Source: Achromobacter deleyi (GTDB lineage: Bacteria > Pseudomonadota > Gammaproteobacteria > Burkholderiales > Burkholderiaceae_B). Taken from it: a stretch of 64,000 nt of DNA. Where the stretch lies: contig NZ_CP065997.1 in assembly GCF_016127315.1 (NCBI RefSeq), forward strand, positions 4,092,001 to 4,156,000, in the 5' to 3' direction. The notes beneath the pieces were generated by a model. That model did not search any database, was not told the origin of the DNA, and was given only the letters and a program-made list of their open reading frames with translations. Position 1 is the first letter of the stretch, and each line of letters starts with the position of its first letter. Below, in pieces: positions 35,713 through 44,857 of this stretch. The position numbers and the translations under genes are program-made.

Positions 35713-36714
35713 TCAGTCGACCTTGGCGCCCGATTGCTTCACGACCGCGGCCCATTTGACGGTTTCCCGCGCCATGAACTGGGTGAACTGCGCCGGCGTA
35801 TTGCCCGACGGCGTGGCGCCCTGGGCCTGCAGCTGTTCGCGCACCGGCGCCTGCCGCAGCGCCGCGGCGACATCGCGCTGGATCTTGTCGACGATTGCCG
35901 GCGGCGTGCCGGCCGGGGCCAGCAGGCCGAACCAGCTGGACGCCTCGTAGCCCGCCACGCCGGCCTCGGCCAGCGTCGGCACGTCCGGCAGCGCCGGCGA
36001 GCGCGTGGCGGTGGTGACCGCCAGCGGCCGCAGCTTGCCGCTCTTGATGAAGCCCATCGACGACGGCAGGTTGTCGAAGATCAGGTCGGAGGAACCCGCC
36101 ATCACGTCGGTCAGCGCGGGGCTGCTGCCCTTGTAGGGCACGTGCGTCATGCGGGTGCCGGTCATGGTCTGGAACAGCTCGCCCGACAGGTGGGTCGACG
36201 TGCCGTTGCCGGTCGAGGCCATGTTGACGCTGCCGGGGTTGGCCTTCAGGTACTTGATCAGGTCCGCCACGTTGCGGATGCCGTGCTTGTCGGCGAAGCC
36301 GGGATTCAGCTCGAGCACGTTGGGCACCGGGATCACCAGCGTGACCGGGGTGAAGTCCTTGACCGGATCGTAGGGCAGCTTGGCGTAGACGGACTGGTTG
36401 ATGGCGTGGGTGCTGACGGTGCCCATCAGCAGCGTGTAGCCGTCGGCGGTGGCGCGGGCCGCCTCGGCGGTGCCGACGTTGCCGCCCGCGCCCGCCTTGT
36501 TGTCCACCACCACCGCCTTGCCCCAGGCCTTGCCCAGTTCGGCCGCGACCACGCGCGCGGCGATGTCGGCGGTGCCGCCGGCGGGGAAGGGCACGATGAT
36601 CCTGACGTCGCGCGCCGGGTAGTCGGCGGCGCGCGCGGCGCCGCAGGGCAGCAGGGCTGCCGCGGCCAGACAGGCGGCAAGGGCCAGGCGGCCTCGCAAG
36701 GGGGCTGCAAGCAT
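35713..36714 (-). CDS. Bug-family tripartite tricarboxylate transporter receptor
   Basis: 333 residues. Signal peptide ending AARA, then [37 protein letters not shown] and DVPTLAEAG. First gene of the minus-strand run and directly divergent from the DapA-family gene across 232 nt with a GntR-type operator. Only distantly similar to the neighbouring Bug gene, so not a recent tandem duplicate. Confidence 0.93.
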   Translation of the reverse strand: MLAAPLRGRLALAACLAAAALLPCGAARAADYPARDVRIIVPFPAGGTADIAARVVAAELGKAWGKAVVVDNKAGAGGNVGTAEAARATADGYTLLMGTVSTHAINQSVYAKLPYDPVKDFTPVTLVIPVPNVLELNPGFADKHGIRNVADLIKYLKANPGSVNMASTGNGTSTHLSGELFQTMTGTRMTHVPYKGSSPALTDVMAGSSDLIFDNLPSSMGFIKSGKLRPLAVTTATRSPALPDVPTLAEAGVAGYEASSWFGLLAPAGTPPAIVDKIQRDVAAALRQAPVREQLQAQGATPSGNTPAQFTQFMARETVKWAAVVKQSGAKVD

Positions 36715-36855
36715 GGAAGTCGTCTCCTCGTGTGCGCGTGGCCGCGCATCGTTTGTGGGGGTGTTCCTGCCGGGACGGGCCCGGGACTGAATGCTGCCGG
36801 CGTCTGTCGCGCCTTGCCGTCGTGCTAGCGATGACTTGTAAAACGAATATAGGTA

Positions 36856-36885
36856 TTGAGGGTCTACTTGTCAACCAAGTATACT
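36856..36885 (+). promoter_or_regulatory. promoter with GntR/FadR-type operator for the organic-acid regulon
   Basis: TTGAGG (36856-36861), 18-nt spacer, TATACT (36880-36885). The spacer holds the perfect inverted repeat TACTTG-TCAAC-CAAGTA (36865-36881). It lies between the divergent Bug and DapA-family genes, about 60 nt before the latter's ATG. The GntR regulator encoded as second gene of the plus-strand operon is the likely ligand. Confidence 0.7.
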
Positions 36886-36946
36886 TTTTACGCATCACTC
36901 ATCTAACAACTGGATTCCGCGCCGGAATCCGCCAGGAGACTCCGCC

Positions 36947-37876
36947 ATGAAAACCTCCCCGGTCACCGTCCAGGACCTGCAGCGTTCCGTCATCGCGGTG
37001 CCGCCGCTGGCGCGTCATGCGGACCTGTCCCTGAACGAGGGCGCCAACCAGAAACTGCTGCGGCACCTGGAGGCGGGCGGCGTGCGCAACGTGATGTACG
37101 GCGGCAACGCCAACTTCTACAACGTCGGCGTGGGCGAGTACGCCCGCATCGTCGACATGCTGGCCGCACTGGCCGGGCCGGACACCTGGATCCTGCCGTC
37201 GGTCGGCCCCGATTTCGGCAAGATGATGGACCAGGCCGCGCTGCTGCGTTCGCGCGCCTTCCCCACCGCGATGCTGTTGCCGATGTCGTTTCCGTACACC
37301 GACGCCGGCCTGGCCGATGGCGTGCGCCGCTTCACCGACGCGCTGGGCAAGCCCGCGGTGGTCTACATCAAGTCCGCCGATTACCTGGCGCCGGCCACGG
37401 CCGCGCGCCTGGTCGAGGAGGGCCGCATCGTCGCCTTCAAGTACGCGGTGGTGCGCGAGGAACCCGCGCGCGACGCCTACCTGTCGGCGCTGCTGCAAAG
37501 CGTGGACGCCAACCGCGTGGTCAGCGGCATCGGCGAACGGCCGGCCATCGTCCACTACCGCGACTTCGGCCTGAAGAGCTTCACGTCCGGTTCGGTCTGC
37601 GTCGCCCCGCGCGGCTCGATGCGCCTGCTGCATCTGCTCAAGGAAGGCCGCTACGACGAGGCCGAAACGGTGCGCGCCCACTACCTGGGCCTGGAGGATT
37701 GCCGCGACGCGATCAGCCCGATCCGCGTGCTGCACGACGCCGTGACCCTGTCCGGCGTGGCCGACATGGGTCCGATGCTGCCGCTGCTGACCGGCATCTC
37801 CAGCGCCGAGCGCGAACGGGTCGCGCCGGTGGCGCGCGCGCTGGCTGAATGGGATTGCGAGACCGCCGCGGCCTGA
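36947..37876 (+). CDS. DapA/NAL-superfamily lyase
   Basis: 309 residues, class I aldolase-type TIM barrel. The Schiff-base lysine is K165 in IVAFKYAVV and Y140 (VVYIKS) stands where family members have the proton-relay Tyr. The usual G-T-T/S-G-E pyruvate-binding motif is replaced by YGGNANFYN (51-59), so it is not dihydrodipicolinate synthase and may be a dehydratase or aldolase for another keto acid. First gene of the plus-strand organic-acid operon. Substrate unknown; a deoxy-keto sugar acid is plausible. Confidence 0.85.
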   Translation: MKTSPVTVQDLQRSVIAVPPLARHADLSLNEGANQKLLRHLEAGGVRNVMYGGNANFYNVGVGEYARIVDMLAALAGPDTWILPSVGPDFGKMMDQAALLRSRAFPTAMLLPMSFPYTDAGLADGVRRFTDALGKPAVVYIKSADYLAPATAARLVEEGRIVAFKYAVVREEPARDAYLSALLQSVDANRVVSGIGERPAIVHYRDFGLKSFTSGSVCVAPRGSMRLLHLLKEGRYDEAETVRAHYLGLEDCRDAISPIRVLHDAVTLSGVADMGPMLPLLTGISSAERERVAPVARALAEWDCETAAA

Positions 37877-37967
37877 TGACCGCGCGCACGGCATTGACGG
37901 TACGATGAGCGCTGTCAACCGGCCTGTGCGACGTTCCTTTCAGTGTGAACAGGCCCTAGGAGGTTTC

Positions 37968-38741
37968 GTGGCCCGACCCAAAGCATCGCCCCCGTCCGCG
38001 CCGTCCGCATCCGCCGAGCCGGATGCCATGGGCGCGCTGGTGCTGGAACGCGGCCACCGAGTGCGGCTGGCCGACCAGCTGTATGGCCAGATCTTCGAGC
38101 AGATCGTCGCCGGCAATCTCAATGTCGGCGACAAGCTGCCTTCCGAGAACGAGATCTCCGAGCGCTTCGGCGTGTCGCGGCCGGTGGTGCGCGAGGCGCT
38201 GCTGCGCCTGCGCGCCGATGGCCTCATTACCGCCCACCAGGGCCTGGGCACCTTCGTCAGCCACCAGCCGGCGCCGCGCCTGACGGCCTTCAGCGACGTC
38301 GGCAACGTCGGCGCCTATCTGCGCGCGCAGGAGCTGCGCGTGGCGCTCGAGGGCGACGCAGCGCGGCTGGCCGCGCTGCGCCGCACCGACGAACAGCTGC
38401 AGAAGATCGAGGCCGCGCACGCGGCCTTCGCCGACAGCCTGGCGCGCGGCCAGATGTCGGCCGAGGCCGACCTGGCGTTCCATGCCAGCATCACCGAAGC
38501 CACCGGCAACGACTTCTATCTCGGGGTGCTGGAAAGCATCCACGAGTCCATCAACGGCTTCATGCGGCTGACGCTCAACCTGACCCGCACCGGGTCGCGC
38601 CAGCGCGCCCAGCGCGTCCTGGACGAACACACCACCATCCTCGAGGCGATCCGCGCCCAGGACGGCGAGCGCGCCCGGGTCGCCATGCAATTCCACCTGG
38701 GCCAGGCGCGTCACCGGCTGGTCGACCGCGAACGCGATTGA
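37968..38741 (+). CDS. GntR (FadR subfamily) transcriptional regulator
   Basis: 257 residues from a GTG start behind a perfect AGGAGG. Winged HTH: RLADQLYGQIFEQIVAGNLNVGDKLPSENEISERFGVSRPVVREALLRLRADGLI, then an FCD all-helical effector domain with metal-type His (LAFHASITEATGN, EHTTILEAI, HLGQARH). FadR-type regulators of this class bind hydroxy- or sugar-acids through a metal. It is inside the operon it probably controls, with a palindrome at the shared promoter. Confidence 0.92.
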   Translation: MARPKASPPSAPSASAEPDAMGALVLERGHRVRLADQLYGQIFEQIVAGNLNVGDKLPSENEISERFGVSRPVVREALLRLRADGLITAHQGLGTFVSHQPAPRLTAFSDVGNVGAYLRAQELRVALEGDAARLAALRRTDEQLQKIEAAHAAFADSLARGQMSAEADLAFHASITEATGNDFYLGVLESIHESINGFMRLTLNLTRTGSRQRAQRVLDEHTTILEAIRAQDGERARVAMQFHLGQARHRLVDRERD

Positions 38742-38792
38742 CCGGCCCGCGCGCCGTCCAGGCCCCACATTGGCAACAGCAGGAGAGATCGA

Positions 38793-39899
38793 GTGCAAGG
38801 CAATGGTTCGGCAGGGATAGCGGCATCGGCGGGGCGGGTGCGCGAGCAGATTCTGACGGTGTTGCAGGCCTGGGGCATGGCACCCGACCTGGCCGCCATC
38901 ACCGCCGGCCTGATGGCCGAGACGGATCTGCTGGGAATCGACTCGCACGGCATCTCGATGCTGCCGGCTTATGAAGAGAAATGGCGCGCCGGCTCGCTTA
39001 AGCTCGACGCGCGGCCGCGCGTGGTGCGCGACGGCGGCGCCAGCGCGCTGCTGGACGGCATGGGCGGACTGGGCTATCCGGTGTCGGCGCAGGCCATGAA
39101 CCTGGCCGTCGACAAGGCGCTGGAACATGGCGTGGGCGCGGTGTCGGTCTGCAATTCGCATCACTTCGGCGCGGCCGGCGTCTATGCCCGCATCGCGGTC
39201 GAGCGCGGCGTGGTCGGGCTGGTGACCAGCAGCGCCAACGGCGTCATCATGGTGCCCACGCGCGGCGCCATGCCCATGCTGGGCACCAACCCCATCGCCT
39301 TCGGCGCGCCGGCCGCCCACAACGAGCCGTTCGTGCTCGACATGGCCACCACCACGGTGGCGGCCAACAAGGTCAAGGTCTACGACTTTCTCGGCAAGCC
39401 GCTGCCGCCGGGCTGGGCGGTGGACGGGCAGGGCGCGCCGGTCACCGCGGCCGATGCCGCCATGCAGTTCATCTTCAAGCATCCCGAGGGCGGACTGACG
39501 CCGCTGGGCGGCACGCCGGCCATGAGCAGCCACAAGGGCTACGGCCTGGCGATGATGGCGCAGATCCTGGGCGGCACGCTCAGCGGCAGCGCGCTGGCGG
39601 CGCGCCGCAACGTCACGCGGCGTCCGGGCGAGCCGGACGACGTTGGCCACTTCTTCCTGGCGCTCAACCCCGACGCCTTCCGCGCCAGCGGTTCGTTCGA
39701 GTCGGACATGGACGACCTGATCGACACGCTGCACGACACGCCGCCCGCGCGGCCCGACGAGCCGGTGCTGGTGGCTGGCGAGCCCGAGGCCGCCGAGCGC
39801 GCGCGCCGCCGCGAGCAGGGCATTCCGATCTCCGCGGCGCTGGCGATGCGCCTGCGCGAGATCTGCGAGCGCGCCGCGGTGCCTTATCTGCTGGACTGA
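38793..39899 (+). CDS. Ldh2-family malate/L-lactate/ureidoglycolate-type dehydrogenase
   Basis: 368 residues from a GTG start after AGGAG. The Ldh_2 signature ETDLLGIDSHGISMLPAYEEKW, SVCNSHHFGAAGVYA and the nucleotide region MLGTNPIAFGAPAAHNEPFVLDMATT are diagnostic. These NAD(P)-dependent enzymes are not Rossmann-fold and oxidise 2-hydroxyacids such as malate, sulfolactate or aldonates. Its position with a DapA-family lyase and an HpcH aldolase suggests oxidation of a hydroxyacid to a keto acid as an entry step. Confidence 0.9.
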   Translation: MQGNGSAGIAASAGRVREQILTVLQAWGMAPDLAAITAGLMAETDLLGIDSHGISMLPAYEEKWRAGSLKLDARPRVVRDGGASALLDGMGGLGYPVSAQAMNLAVDKALEHGVGAVSVCNSHHFGAAGVYARIAVERGVVGLVTSSANGVIMVPTRGAMPMLGTNPIAFGAPAAHNEPFVLDMATTTVAANKVKVYDFLGKPLPPGWAVDGQGAPVTAADAAMQFIFKHPEGGLTPLGGTPAMSSHKGYGLAMMAQILGGTLSGSALAARRNVTRRPGEPDDVGHFFLALNPDAFRASGSFESDMDDLIDTLHDTPPARPDEPVLVAGEPEAAERARRREQGIPISAALAMRLREICERAAVPYLLD

Positions 39900-39931
39900 G
39901 TCACCCGTCCGGTCGCATGACGTTTTTCCCG

Positions 39932-39953
39932 CCGCGCGGGCCTGCCCGCGCGG
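39932..39953 (+). terminator. GC hairpin in the Ldh2-Bug intergenic region
   Basis: CCGCGCGGGC (39932-39941) and GCCCGCGCGG (39944-39953) are perfectly complementary with a 2-nt centre. No T-run follows. It may be a partial terminator or mRNA processing stem inside the operon. Confidence 0.35.
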
Positions 39954-40013
39954 TGATCCACCGACCCGGCCACCGGGCGACAAGCATTAGAAAAACACGA
40001 CAAGGAGACAACC

Positions 40014-41009
40014 ATGCAAGACAAGACATCGCCGGCGCGCCGCCGGCTGGGGCTGGCCGCCATCGCGTTGGGCGCGGCCGCCGCGCTGGCCCCGGGCCTG
40101 CTGCTGGCGCAGGAGTGGCCGACGCGGCCGGTCAAGCTGATCGTGCCGTTCCCCGCGGGCGGCAGCACCGATGCGGTCGGCCGCCTGCTGGCCGCCGAGC
40201 TGTCCAAGGAGCTGGGCCAGAGCGTGGTGGTCGAGAACAAGGGCGGCGCCAACGGCAACATCGGTTCCGACGTGGTCGCCAAGGCCGAGCCCGACGGCTA
40301 CACGCTGCTGCTGTCGGGCGTGGGCTCGAACGCCATCAGCTATTCGCTTTACCAGAGCATGCCGTACCGCGACAGCGACTTCGTCCATATCTCGCTGCTG
40401 GCCACCGGCCCTAACGTGCTGGTGGCCAACATGGAATTCCCGGCCACCAACTTCGCCGACTTCATCAAGCTGGTGCGCGCCAATCCCGGCAAGTACACCC
40501 ACGCCAGCTCGGGCAACGGGTCGTCCGGCCATCTGGCCATGGAGATGCTCAAGCAGGCCGCCAAGCTCGACCTGGTGCACGTGCCCTACAAGGGCGGCGC
40601 CGCGGCCATCACCGACATGATCGGCGGGCGTGTGTCGGTGATGTTCCTGAACCAGGACTCGCTGCTGCCGCAGGTCAAGTCCGGCAAGCTGCGCGCCCTG
40701 GCGGTGGCCAGCGCCCAGCGCAACCCGGCCTATCCGGATACGCCCACGGTGGCCGAATCCGGCTACCCCGGCTTTGCCGCCGAATCGTGGTTCGGCCTGT
40801 CGGCGCCCGCCAAGACGCCGCCCGCGGTCATCCAGCGCCTGAACCAGGCCACCGTGAAAGCCCTGGCTTCACCGGATATCCGGCAGAAGCTGGAAAGCGT
40901 AGGCTTCGTGGTGGTGGGCGACGACCCCAAGGCGTTCTCGGCCTTCGTCCAATCCGAAATCAACAAGTGGGGCGCGGCGGCCAAGGCCTCCGGCGCCCGC
41001 ATGGACTAG
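40014..41009 (+). CDS. Bug-family tripartite tricarboxylate transporter receptor
   Basis: 331 residues. A long basic N-region (SPARRRLGLAAIALGAAAALAPGLLLAQ) gives a Sec or Tat-like signal; RRRLGLA is not a full Tat motif. [38 protein letters not shown] and DTPTVAESG mark the Bug fold. AAGGAG precedes the ATG. Likely brings the regulon's substrate to an unlinked TctAB permease. Confidence 0.93.
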   Translation: MQDKTSPARRRLGLAAIALGAAAALAPGLLLAQEWPTRPVKLIVPFPAGGSTDAVGRLLAAELSKELGQSVVVENKGGANGNIGSDVVAKAEPDGYTLLLSGVGSNAISYSLYQSMPYRDSDFVHISLLATGPNVLVANMEFPATNFADFIKLVRANPGKYTHASSGNGSSGHLAMEMLKQAAKLDLVHVPYKGGAAAITDMIGGRVSVMFLNQDSLLPQVKSGKLRALAVASAQRNPAYPDTPTVAESGYPGFAAESWFGLSAPAKTPPAVIQRLNQATVKALASPDIRQKLESVGFVVVGDDPKAFSAFVQSEINKWGAAAKASGARMD

Positions 41010-41077
41010 CGTCCGGTATCAGCACACCCCGCGCGCCGGGCGGCGCCGGGGCTTCATTCGATGGGAAACACGCAGCG

Positions 41078-41845
41078 ATGACTTCACCCTTGCCCAACCG
41101 CTTTCGCCAACGCATCCTGGCGCGCGAGCGCCTGATCGGTTTCTGGATGTGCATGTCCAGCCACGTCACCGCGGAAGTCGCGGGCCTGGCCGACTTCGAC
41201 TGGCTGCTGCTGGATGGCGAGCATTCGCCCAACACCGTGCCGATGTTCCTGCAGCAACTGCAGGCCCTGCAGGGCAGCGCCAGCGCCGCCATCGGCCGGC
41301 CGTCCTGGAACGACCCGGTCGAGATCAAGCGCCTGCTCGACATTGGCTTCTACAACCTGCTGATTCCCTTCATCGAATCCGAGGATGACGCGCGCCGCGC
41401 GGTGGCCGCGACCCGCTATCCGCCGCAGGGCATGCGCGGCGTGGCCGGGATGCAGCGCAGCAACCGCTACGGCACCGTGCCCGATTACCTCAAGACCATC
41501 AACGACAACATATGCGTGCTGCTGCAGATCGAGAGCCGTCCCGGCATCGAGGCGGTCGACGCGATTGCCTCGGTCGAGGGCGTGGATGGCGTCTTCATCG
41601 GCCCGTCGGACCTGGCCGCGGCCCTGGGCCATCTGGGCAATCCGGGCCATCCGGAAGTGCAGGAAGCGATTCGCCACCTGTACCAGCGCGTCTCCGCGCA
41701 GGGCAAGGCGGTGGGCATCCTGGCGCCGGTGCAGGCCGATGCGCGCCGCTACCTGGACATGGGCATGCACTTCGTCGCGGTCGGCACCGACCTGGGCGTG
41801 TTCAAGCAGGCCACCTTCGCCTTGCGCGAGGCCTTTCCCACCTGA
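41078..41845 (+). CDS. HpcH/HpaI-family aldolase (GarL-like)
   Basis: 255 residues, the size of E. coli 2-dehydro-3-deoxyglucarate aldolase GarL (256). Active-site residues H49 (LLLDGEHSPN), R74 (IGRPSWNDP), E152 (QIESRPG) and D178 (FIGPSDLA) are conserved. It cleaves a 4-hydroxy-2-oxoacid to pyruvate plus an aldehyde, with a divalent metal. Last gene of the GntR-type operon. Being with a dehydrogenase and reductase, it may release pyruvate and tartronate semialdehyde or glyoxylate; the natural substrate is inferred. Confidence 0.9.
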   Translation: MTSPLPNRFRQRILARERLIGFWMCMSSHVTAEVAGLADFDWLLLDGEHSPNTVPMFLQQLQALQGSASAAIGRPSWNDPVEIKRLLDIGFYNLLIPFIESEDDARRAVAATRYPPQGMRGVAGMQRSNRYGTVPDYLKTINDNICVLLQIESRPGIEAVDAIASVEGVDGVFIGPSDLAAALGHLGNPGHPEVQEAIRHLYQRVSAQGKAVGILAPVQADARRYLDMGMHFVAVGTDLGVFKQATFALREAFPT

Positions 41846-41893
41846 GCCGGTTTGATCGCGCGGCCGTCGCATTCGCCACGGCCGCGATCCGCC

Positions 41894-43123
41894 TTATTGC
41901 TCCAGCGCCAGCAGGTCGGCGACCGTCTGGCGGCGGCGGATCAGGCGCGCCTCGTCGCGGTCCAGCAGCACCTCGGCCGCCAGCGGCCGGGTGTTGTAGT
42001 TCGAGGACATCGACGCGCCGTAGGCGCCGGCGTTGTGGAACACCAGGAAGTCGCCGATGCGCGGCTGCGGCAGCGACTGGTCCGAGACCACGCCGCCGGC
42101 ATCCTGCGTGAATACGTCGCCCGATTCGCACAGCGGACCGGCCACGGCGACGCGGGTCTCGGCCGTCGGCGGCGTGGCGCCGTCGGGCGCGTGCACCGAG
42201 ATGCGGTGGTAGCTGCCGTACATGGCCGGGCGCATCAGGTCGTTGAAGCCGGCGTCCACCAGCGCGAAGTCGCGTTCGGGACGGCGGTTGATCGCATGCA
42301 CTTCGGCCACCAGCGCGCCGGCCTCGGCCACCAGGAAGCGGCCGGGTTCGATCTCCAGGCGCACCTCATGGCCCAGGCGCTGTTCGATGCGCTTGCGGGC
42401 CGCGTCCCACTGCTCGAAATAGTGGTCGCAATCGATGCGCGGCTCGCCCTCGCGATACGGAATCGACAGGCCGCCGCCGGCCGAGATGGCCTCGATGTCG
42501 TGGTCCAGCGAGGCAACCACGTCGACCATCGCGTCGCACACGCTCGACAGGTGGCCGTAGTCCACGCCCGAACCGATGTGCATGTGGATGCCGACCAGCT
42601 TCAGGCCGTAGCGGCGCACGATGCCGATGGCGGCCGCGACGTCGTCGATCCAGATGCCGTGCTTGCTTTGCGGGCCGCCAGTGTTGGTCTTGTTGCTGTG
42701 GCCGTGGCCGAAGCCCGGGTTGATGCGCAGCCACACGCGGTGGCCCGGGGCGTGCTGGCCGACGCGTTCGAGCATGTCGAGCGAGCCGGCGTTGACGGTG
42801 ATGCCGTGCTTGATCACGGTGGCCAGGGTGGCGTGGTCGATCAGGTCGGCCGTGAACACCACGCCGGCCGGCTCGCCCGCGGGCTCGAAGCCGGCGGCCA
42901 GGCTGCGCTCGATCTCGCCCAGCGACACCGCGTCCACCATCACGCCCTCGGCGCGCATCAGGCGCAGGATGTGCAGGTTGGAGCAGGCTTTCTGCGCATA
43001 GCGGATGACGTCGAAGCGGCGCAGCTGGGCGATGCGCTCGCGGATGACGGCCGCATCGTAGACCCACAGCGGGGTGCCGTGCTCGGCGGCGAGTTGGGTG
43101 AGTTGGCGCGGATCGAAAGCCAT
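41894..43123 (-). CDS. lysA: diaminopimelate decarboxylase
   Basis: 409 residues, fold III PLP enzyme. The PLP lysine is K45 in RYAQKACSNLHILRL; the phosphate-binding Gly-rich segment SAGGGLSIPY, the substrate EPGRFLVAEAG and the interface CESGDVF follow. It makes L-lysine from meso-diaminopimelate. Divergent from a LysR-family gene at 43245, the classical lysA/lysR arrangement, so it is probably LysR-activated when diaminopimelate is in excess. Confidence 0.96.
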   Translation of the reverse strand: MAFDPRQLTQLAAEHGTPLWVYDAAVIRERIAQLRRFDVIRYAQKACSNLHILRLMRAEGVMVDAVSLGEIERSLAAGFEPAGEPAGVVFTADLIDHATLATVIKHGITVNAGSLDMLERVGQHAPGHRVWLRINPGFGHGHSNKTNTGGPQSKHGIWIDDVAAAIGIVRRYGLKLVGIHMHIGSGVDYGHLSSVCDAMVDVVASLDHDIEAISAGGGLSIPYREGEPRIDCDHYFEQWDAARKRIEQRLGHEVRLEIEPGRFLVAEAGALVAEVHAINRRPERDFALVDAGFNDLMRPAMYGSYHRISVHAPDGATPPTAETRVAVAGPLCESGDVFTQDAGGVVSDQSLPQPRIGDFLVFHNAGAYGASMSSNYNTRPLAAEVLLDRDEARLIRRRQTVADLLALEQ

Positions 43124-43244
43124 TGCGGGGTGAACCTTGTAGCGGTGACGGGGTAGGGAATCAGGGCAGCATCATGCCTGCGCCAGGTCATCCAGTAAAA
43201 TGCTTAGATTTTCCACATCGATTCATTCCTGATATGGGTTTGGC

Positions 43245-44159
43245 ATGCTGACGCATCGACACATCGAAGTTTTCCGCGCCCTCATGATCGCGGGCAGCGT
43301 GACCAAGGCCGCCGACCTGCTGTTCACCTCGCAGCCCACCGTCAGCCGCGAGCTGGCGCGCATGGAGCAGGCCATCGGCTTCGCCCTGTTCGAGCGCGTG
43401 CGCGGCCGCCTGAGGCCCACCATGCCGGCGCTGGCGCTGTACGACGAGGTGCGGCAGTCATACGCCGGGCTGGAGCGGGTGGCGTCCACCGCGGCGCGCC
43501 TGCGCGCGTTCCAGGACGGGCAGCTGGCGGTGATCGCGCTGCCGGCGTTTTCGCATTCGCTGCTGCCGGGCGCGTTCCGGCGCTTCAGCCAGGACTACCC
43601 GGGCGTGAGCCTGGCGCTGGAGGCGCAGGAATCGCCGTTCCTGGAGGAATGGCTCACGGCCCAGCGCTACGACCTGGGCCTGACCGAGCACGAGCTGGAG
43701 CCGGCCGGCACCCGGCTGGAATTATTGCTGGAGGTGGATGAGGTCTGCGTGCTGCCCGACGGCCATCGCCTGCTGGCGCGGCCGGCGCTGGAGCTGGCCG
43801 ATTTCGCCGGCGAGCCATTCGTCAGCCTGTCGTCCAGCGACCCCTACCGGATCCAGATCGATGAGGCGTTCGCGGCCGAGAACGTGCTGCGGCGCGCGAT
43901 CATCGAAACGCCGACGGCGGTCTCGTTATGCGCATTCGTGCGCCAGGGGCTGGGCCTGGCCATCGTCAACCCGCTGACGGCGCTGGATTTCATCGGCCGC
44001 GGCCTGCATATCCGCCCGTTGCGGCGGTCGTTCCCGTTCCGGGTCAACCTCGTGTTTCCGGAACACCGGCCCAAGAACCCGCTGGTGGATGCGTTTACCG
44101 CGACCCTGCGCGACGAGGCGCAGCAGATCCGCGTCCGCCTCGCGGCCCGGCAGGACTGA
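43245..44159 (+). CDS. lysR: LysR-family regulator, probable LysR of lysA
   Basis: 304 residues. HTH at the N-terminus (ALMIAGSVTKAADLLFTSQPTVSRELARMEQAIGFALFERVRGRLRPT) and a periplasmic-binding-like effector domain. Placed head-to-head with lysA across 121 nt, as in E. coli lysR-lysA. The name rests mainly on this synteny. The bidirectional terminator of rpsT follows its stop. Confidence 0.85.
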   Translation: MLTHRHIEVFRALMIAGSVTKAADLLFTSQPTVSRELARMEQAIGFALFERVRGRLRPTMPALALYDEVRQSYAGLERVASTAARLRAFQDGQLAVIALPAFSHSLLPGAFRRFSQDYPGVSLALEAQESPFLEEWLTAQRYDLGLTEHELEPAGTRLELLLEVDEVCVLPDGHRLLARPALELADFAGEPFVSLSSSDPYRIQIDEAFAAENVLRRAIIETPTAVSLCAFVRQGLGLAIVNPLTALDFIGRGLHIRPLRRSFPFRVNLVFPEHRPKNPLVDAFTATLRDEAQQIRVRLAARQD

Positions 44160-44228
44160 CAGGCGCTGCCGGCCCTCGGGCCCGTGAGGCAAGGGGGGGC
44201 GGCGGCGGGCAAATAGGCAACAGGCAAC

Positions 44229-44254
44229 AAAAAAGGATGCCCGTGGGCATCCTT
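44229..44254. terminator. bidirectional terminator between lysR and rpsT
   Basis: GGATGCCC (44235-44242) and GGGCATCC (44245-44252) form the stem. On the minus strand it is followed by six T (A-run 44229-44234), ideal for rpsT. On the plus strand TTCTTC follows, weaker, for lysR. Confidence 0.9.
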
Positions 44255-44304
44255 CTTCATTTGCCGTATTCATGACGCCCTGCAAGGCAGGGCGGCATAA
44301 TGGC

Positions 44305-44568
44305 TTAGGCCAGCGCCTTGATGGCGGCAGCCAGGCGGCTCTTGTGGCGAGCGGCCTTGTTCTTGTGGATGATGTTCTTGTCAGCCACGCGATCGATCAC
44401 GCTCGACGCCTTCTGGAACACGTCGCCAGCCGCAGCCTTGTCGCCGGCGGCGATGGATTGGCGAACGCGCTTGATGGCGGTGCGCAGCATCGAGCGCAGG
44501 CTGGAATTGTGCTTGTTGCGCTCAACGGATTGGCGAGCGCGCTTGCGGGCTTGGGCGGTATTGGCCAT
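44305..44568 (-). CDS. rpsT: 30S ribosomal protein S20
   Basis: 87 residues, the standard S20 length. [44 protein letters not shown] is a canonical start; basic three-helix bundle binding 16S rRNA. The ATG at 44568 is chosen over an in-frame ATG at 44604 on family length. It is monocistronic with its own promoter and terminator. In many bacteria rpsT neighbours murJ, and here murJ lies beyond the FecR gene. Confidence 0.98.
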   Translation of the reverse strand: MANTAQARKRARQSVERNKHNSSLRSMLRTAIKRVRQSIAAGDKAAAGDVFQKASSVIDRVADKNIIHKNKAARHKSRLAAAIKALA

Positions 44569-44602
44569 GTTGCTATGTAAGTTGAATTCGGCAAAGTCGA
44601 AC

Positions 44603-44630
44603 ATTTTAGCAAGTCCCCGGGGGATTGCAA
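44603..44630 (-). promoter_or_regulatory. rpsT promoter
   Basis: On the minus strand TTGCAA (44630-44625), 16-nt spacer, TAAAAT (44608-44603), starting transcription near 44597, about 29 nt before the ATG. AT-rich -10 in a GC-rich setting supports it. Confidence 0.7.
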
Positions 44631-44857
44631 GCTTTAAATGCCGTGTCTGCCGATGGAGCGCCCGTCAACCGGGCGGGGGGCGCTGCGAGGAAACCCTCGG
44701 ACTGCAGGGCCCGGGTAGCTTGACCCGGGCTTCAGACCGCGCGGGCATCGAAGGAATCAACGCCTGATTGGCCCTGCTGCGCCTACTGGATAAAAACACC
44801 GTGCTGAGTATACAACGGAAGCGGCTTTTCGTTACAGCCCCGTGTCAGCGGGCGTGG
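44631..44857. other. 227-nt intergenic region between rpsT promoter and fecR 3' end
   Basis: Contains a perfect hairpin GCCCGGGT/ACCCGGGC (44709-44716 with 44723-44730, loop AGCTTG) without a T-run, and a weak LexA-like sequence at 44787-44806 (CTG-N10-CCG). No open frame with a ribosome site. It may hold the fecR 3' end and upstream rpsT regulatory sequence. Confidence 0.45.

Noticed and set aside
39932..39953. operon-splitting terminator between the Ldh2 gene and the third Bug gene
   Set aside because: Perfect stem but only a 2-nt centre and no T-run, so I treat it as a hairpin and keep the genes in one regulon.
44787..44806. LexA-like box (TACTGG...CCGTG)
   Set aside because: Only one CTG half is intact, the other reads CCG, and there is no plausible SOS gene downstream in either direction.
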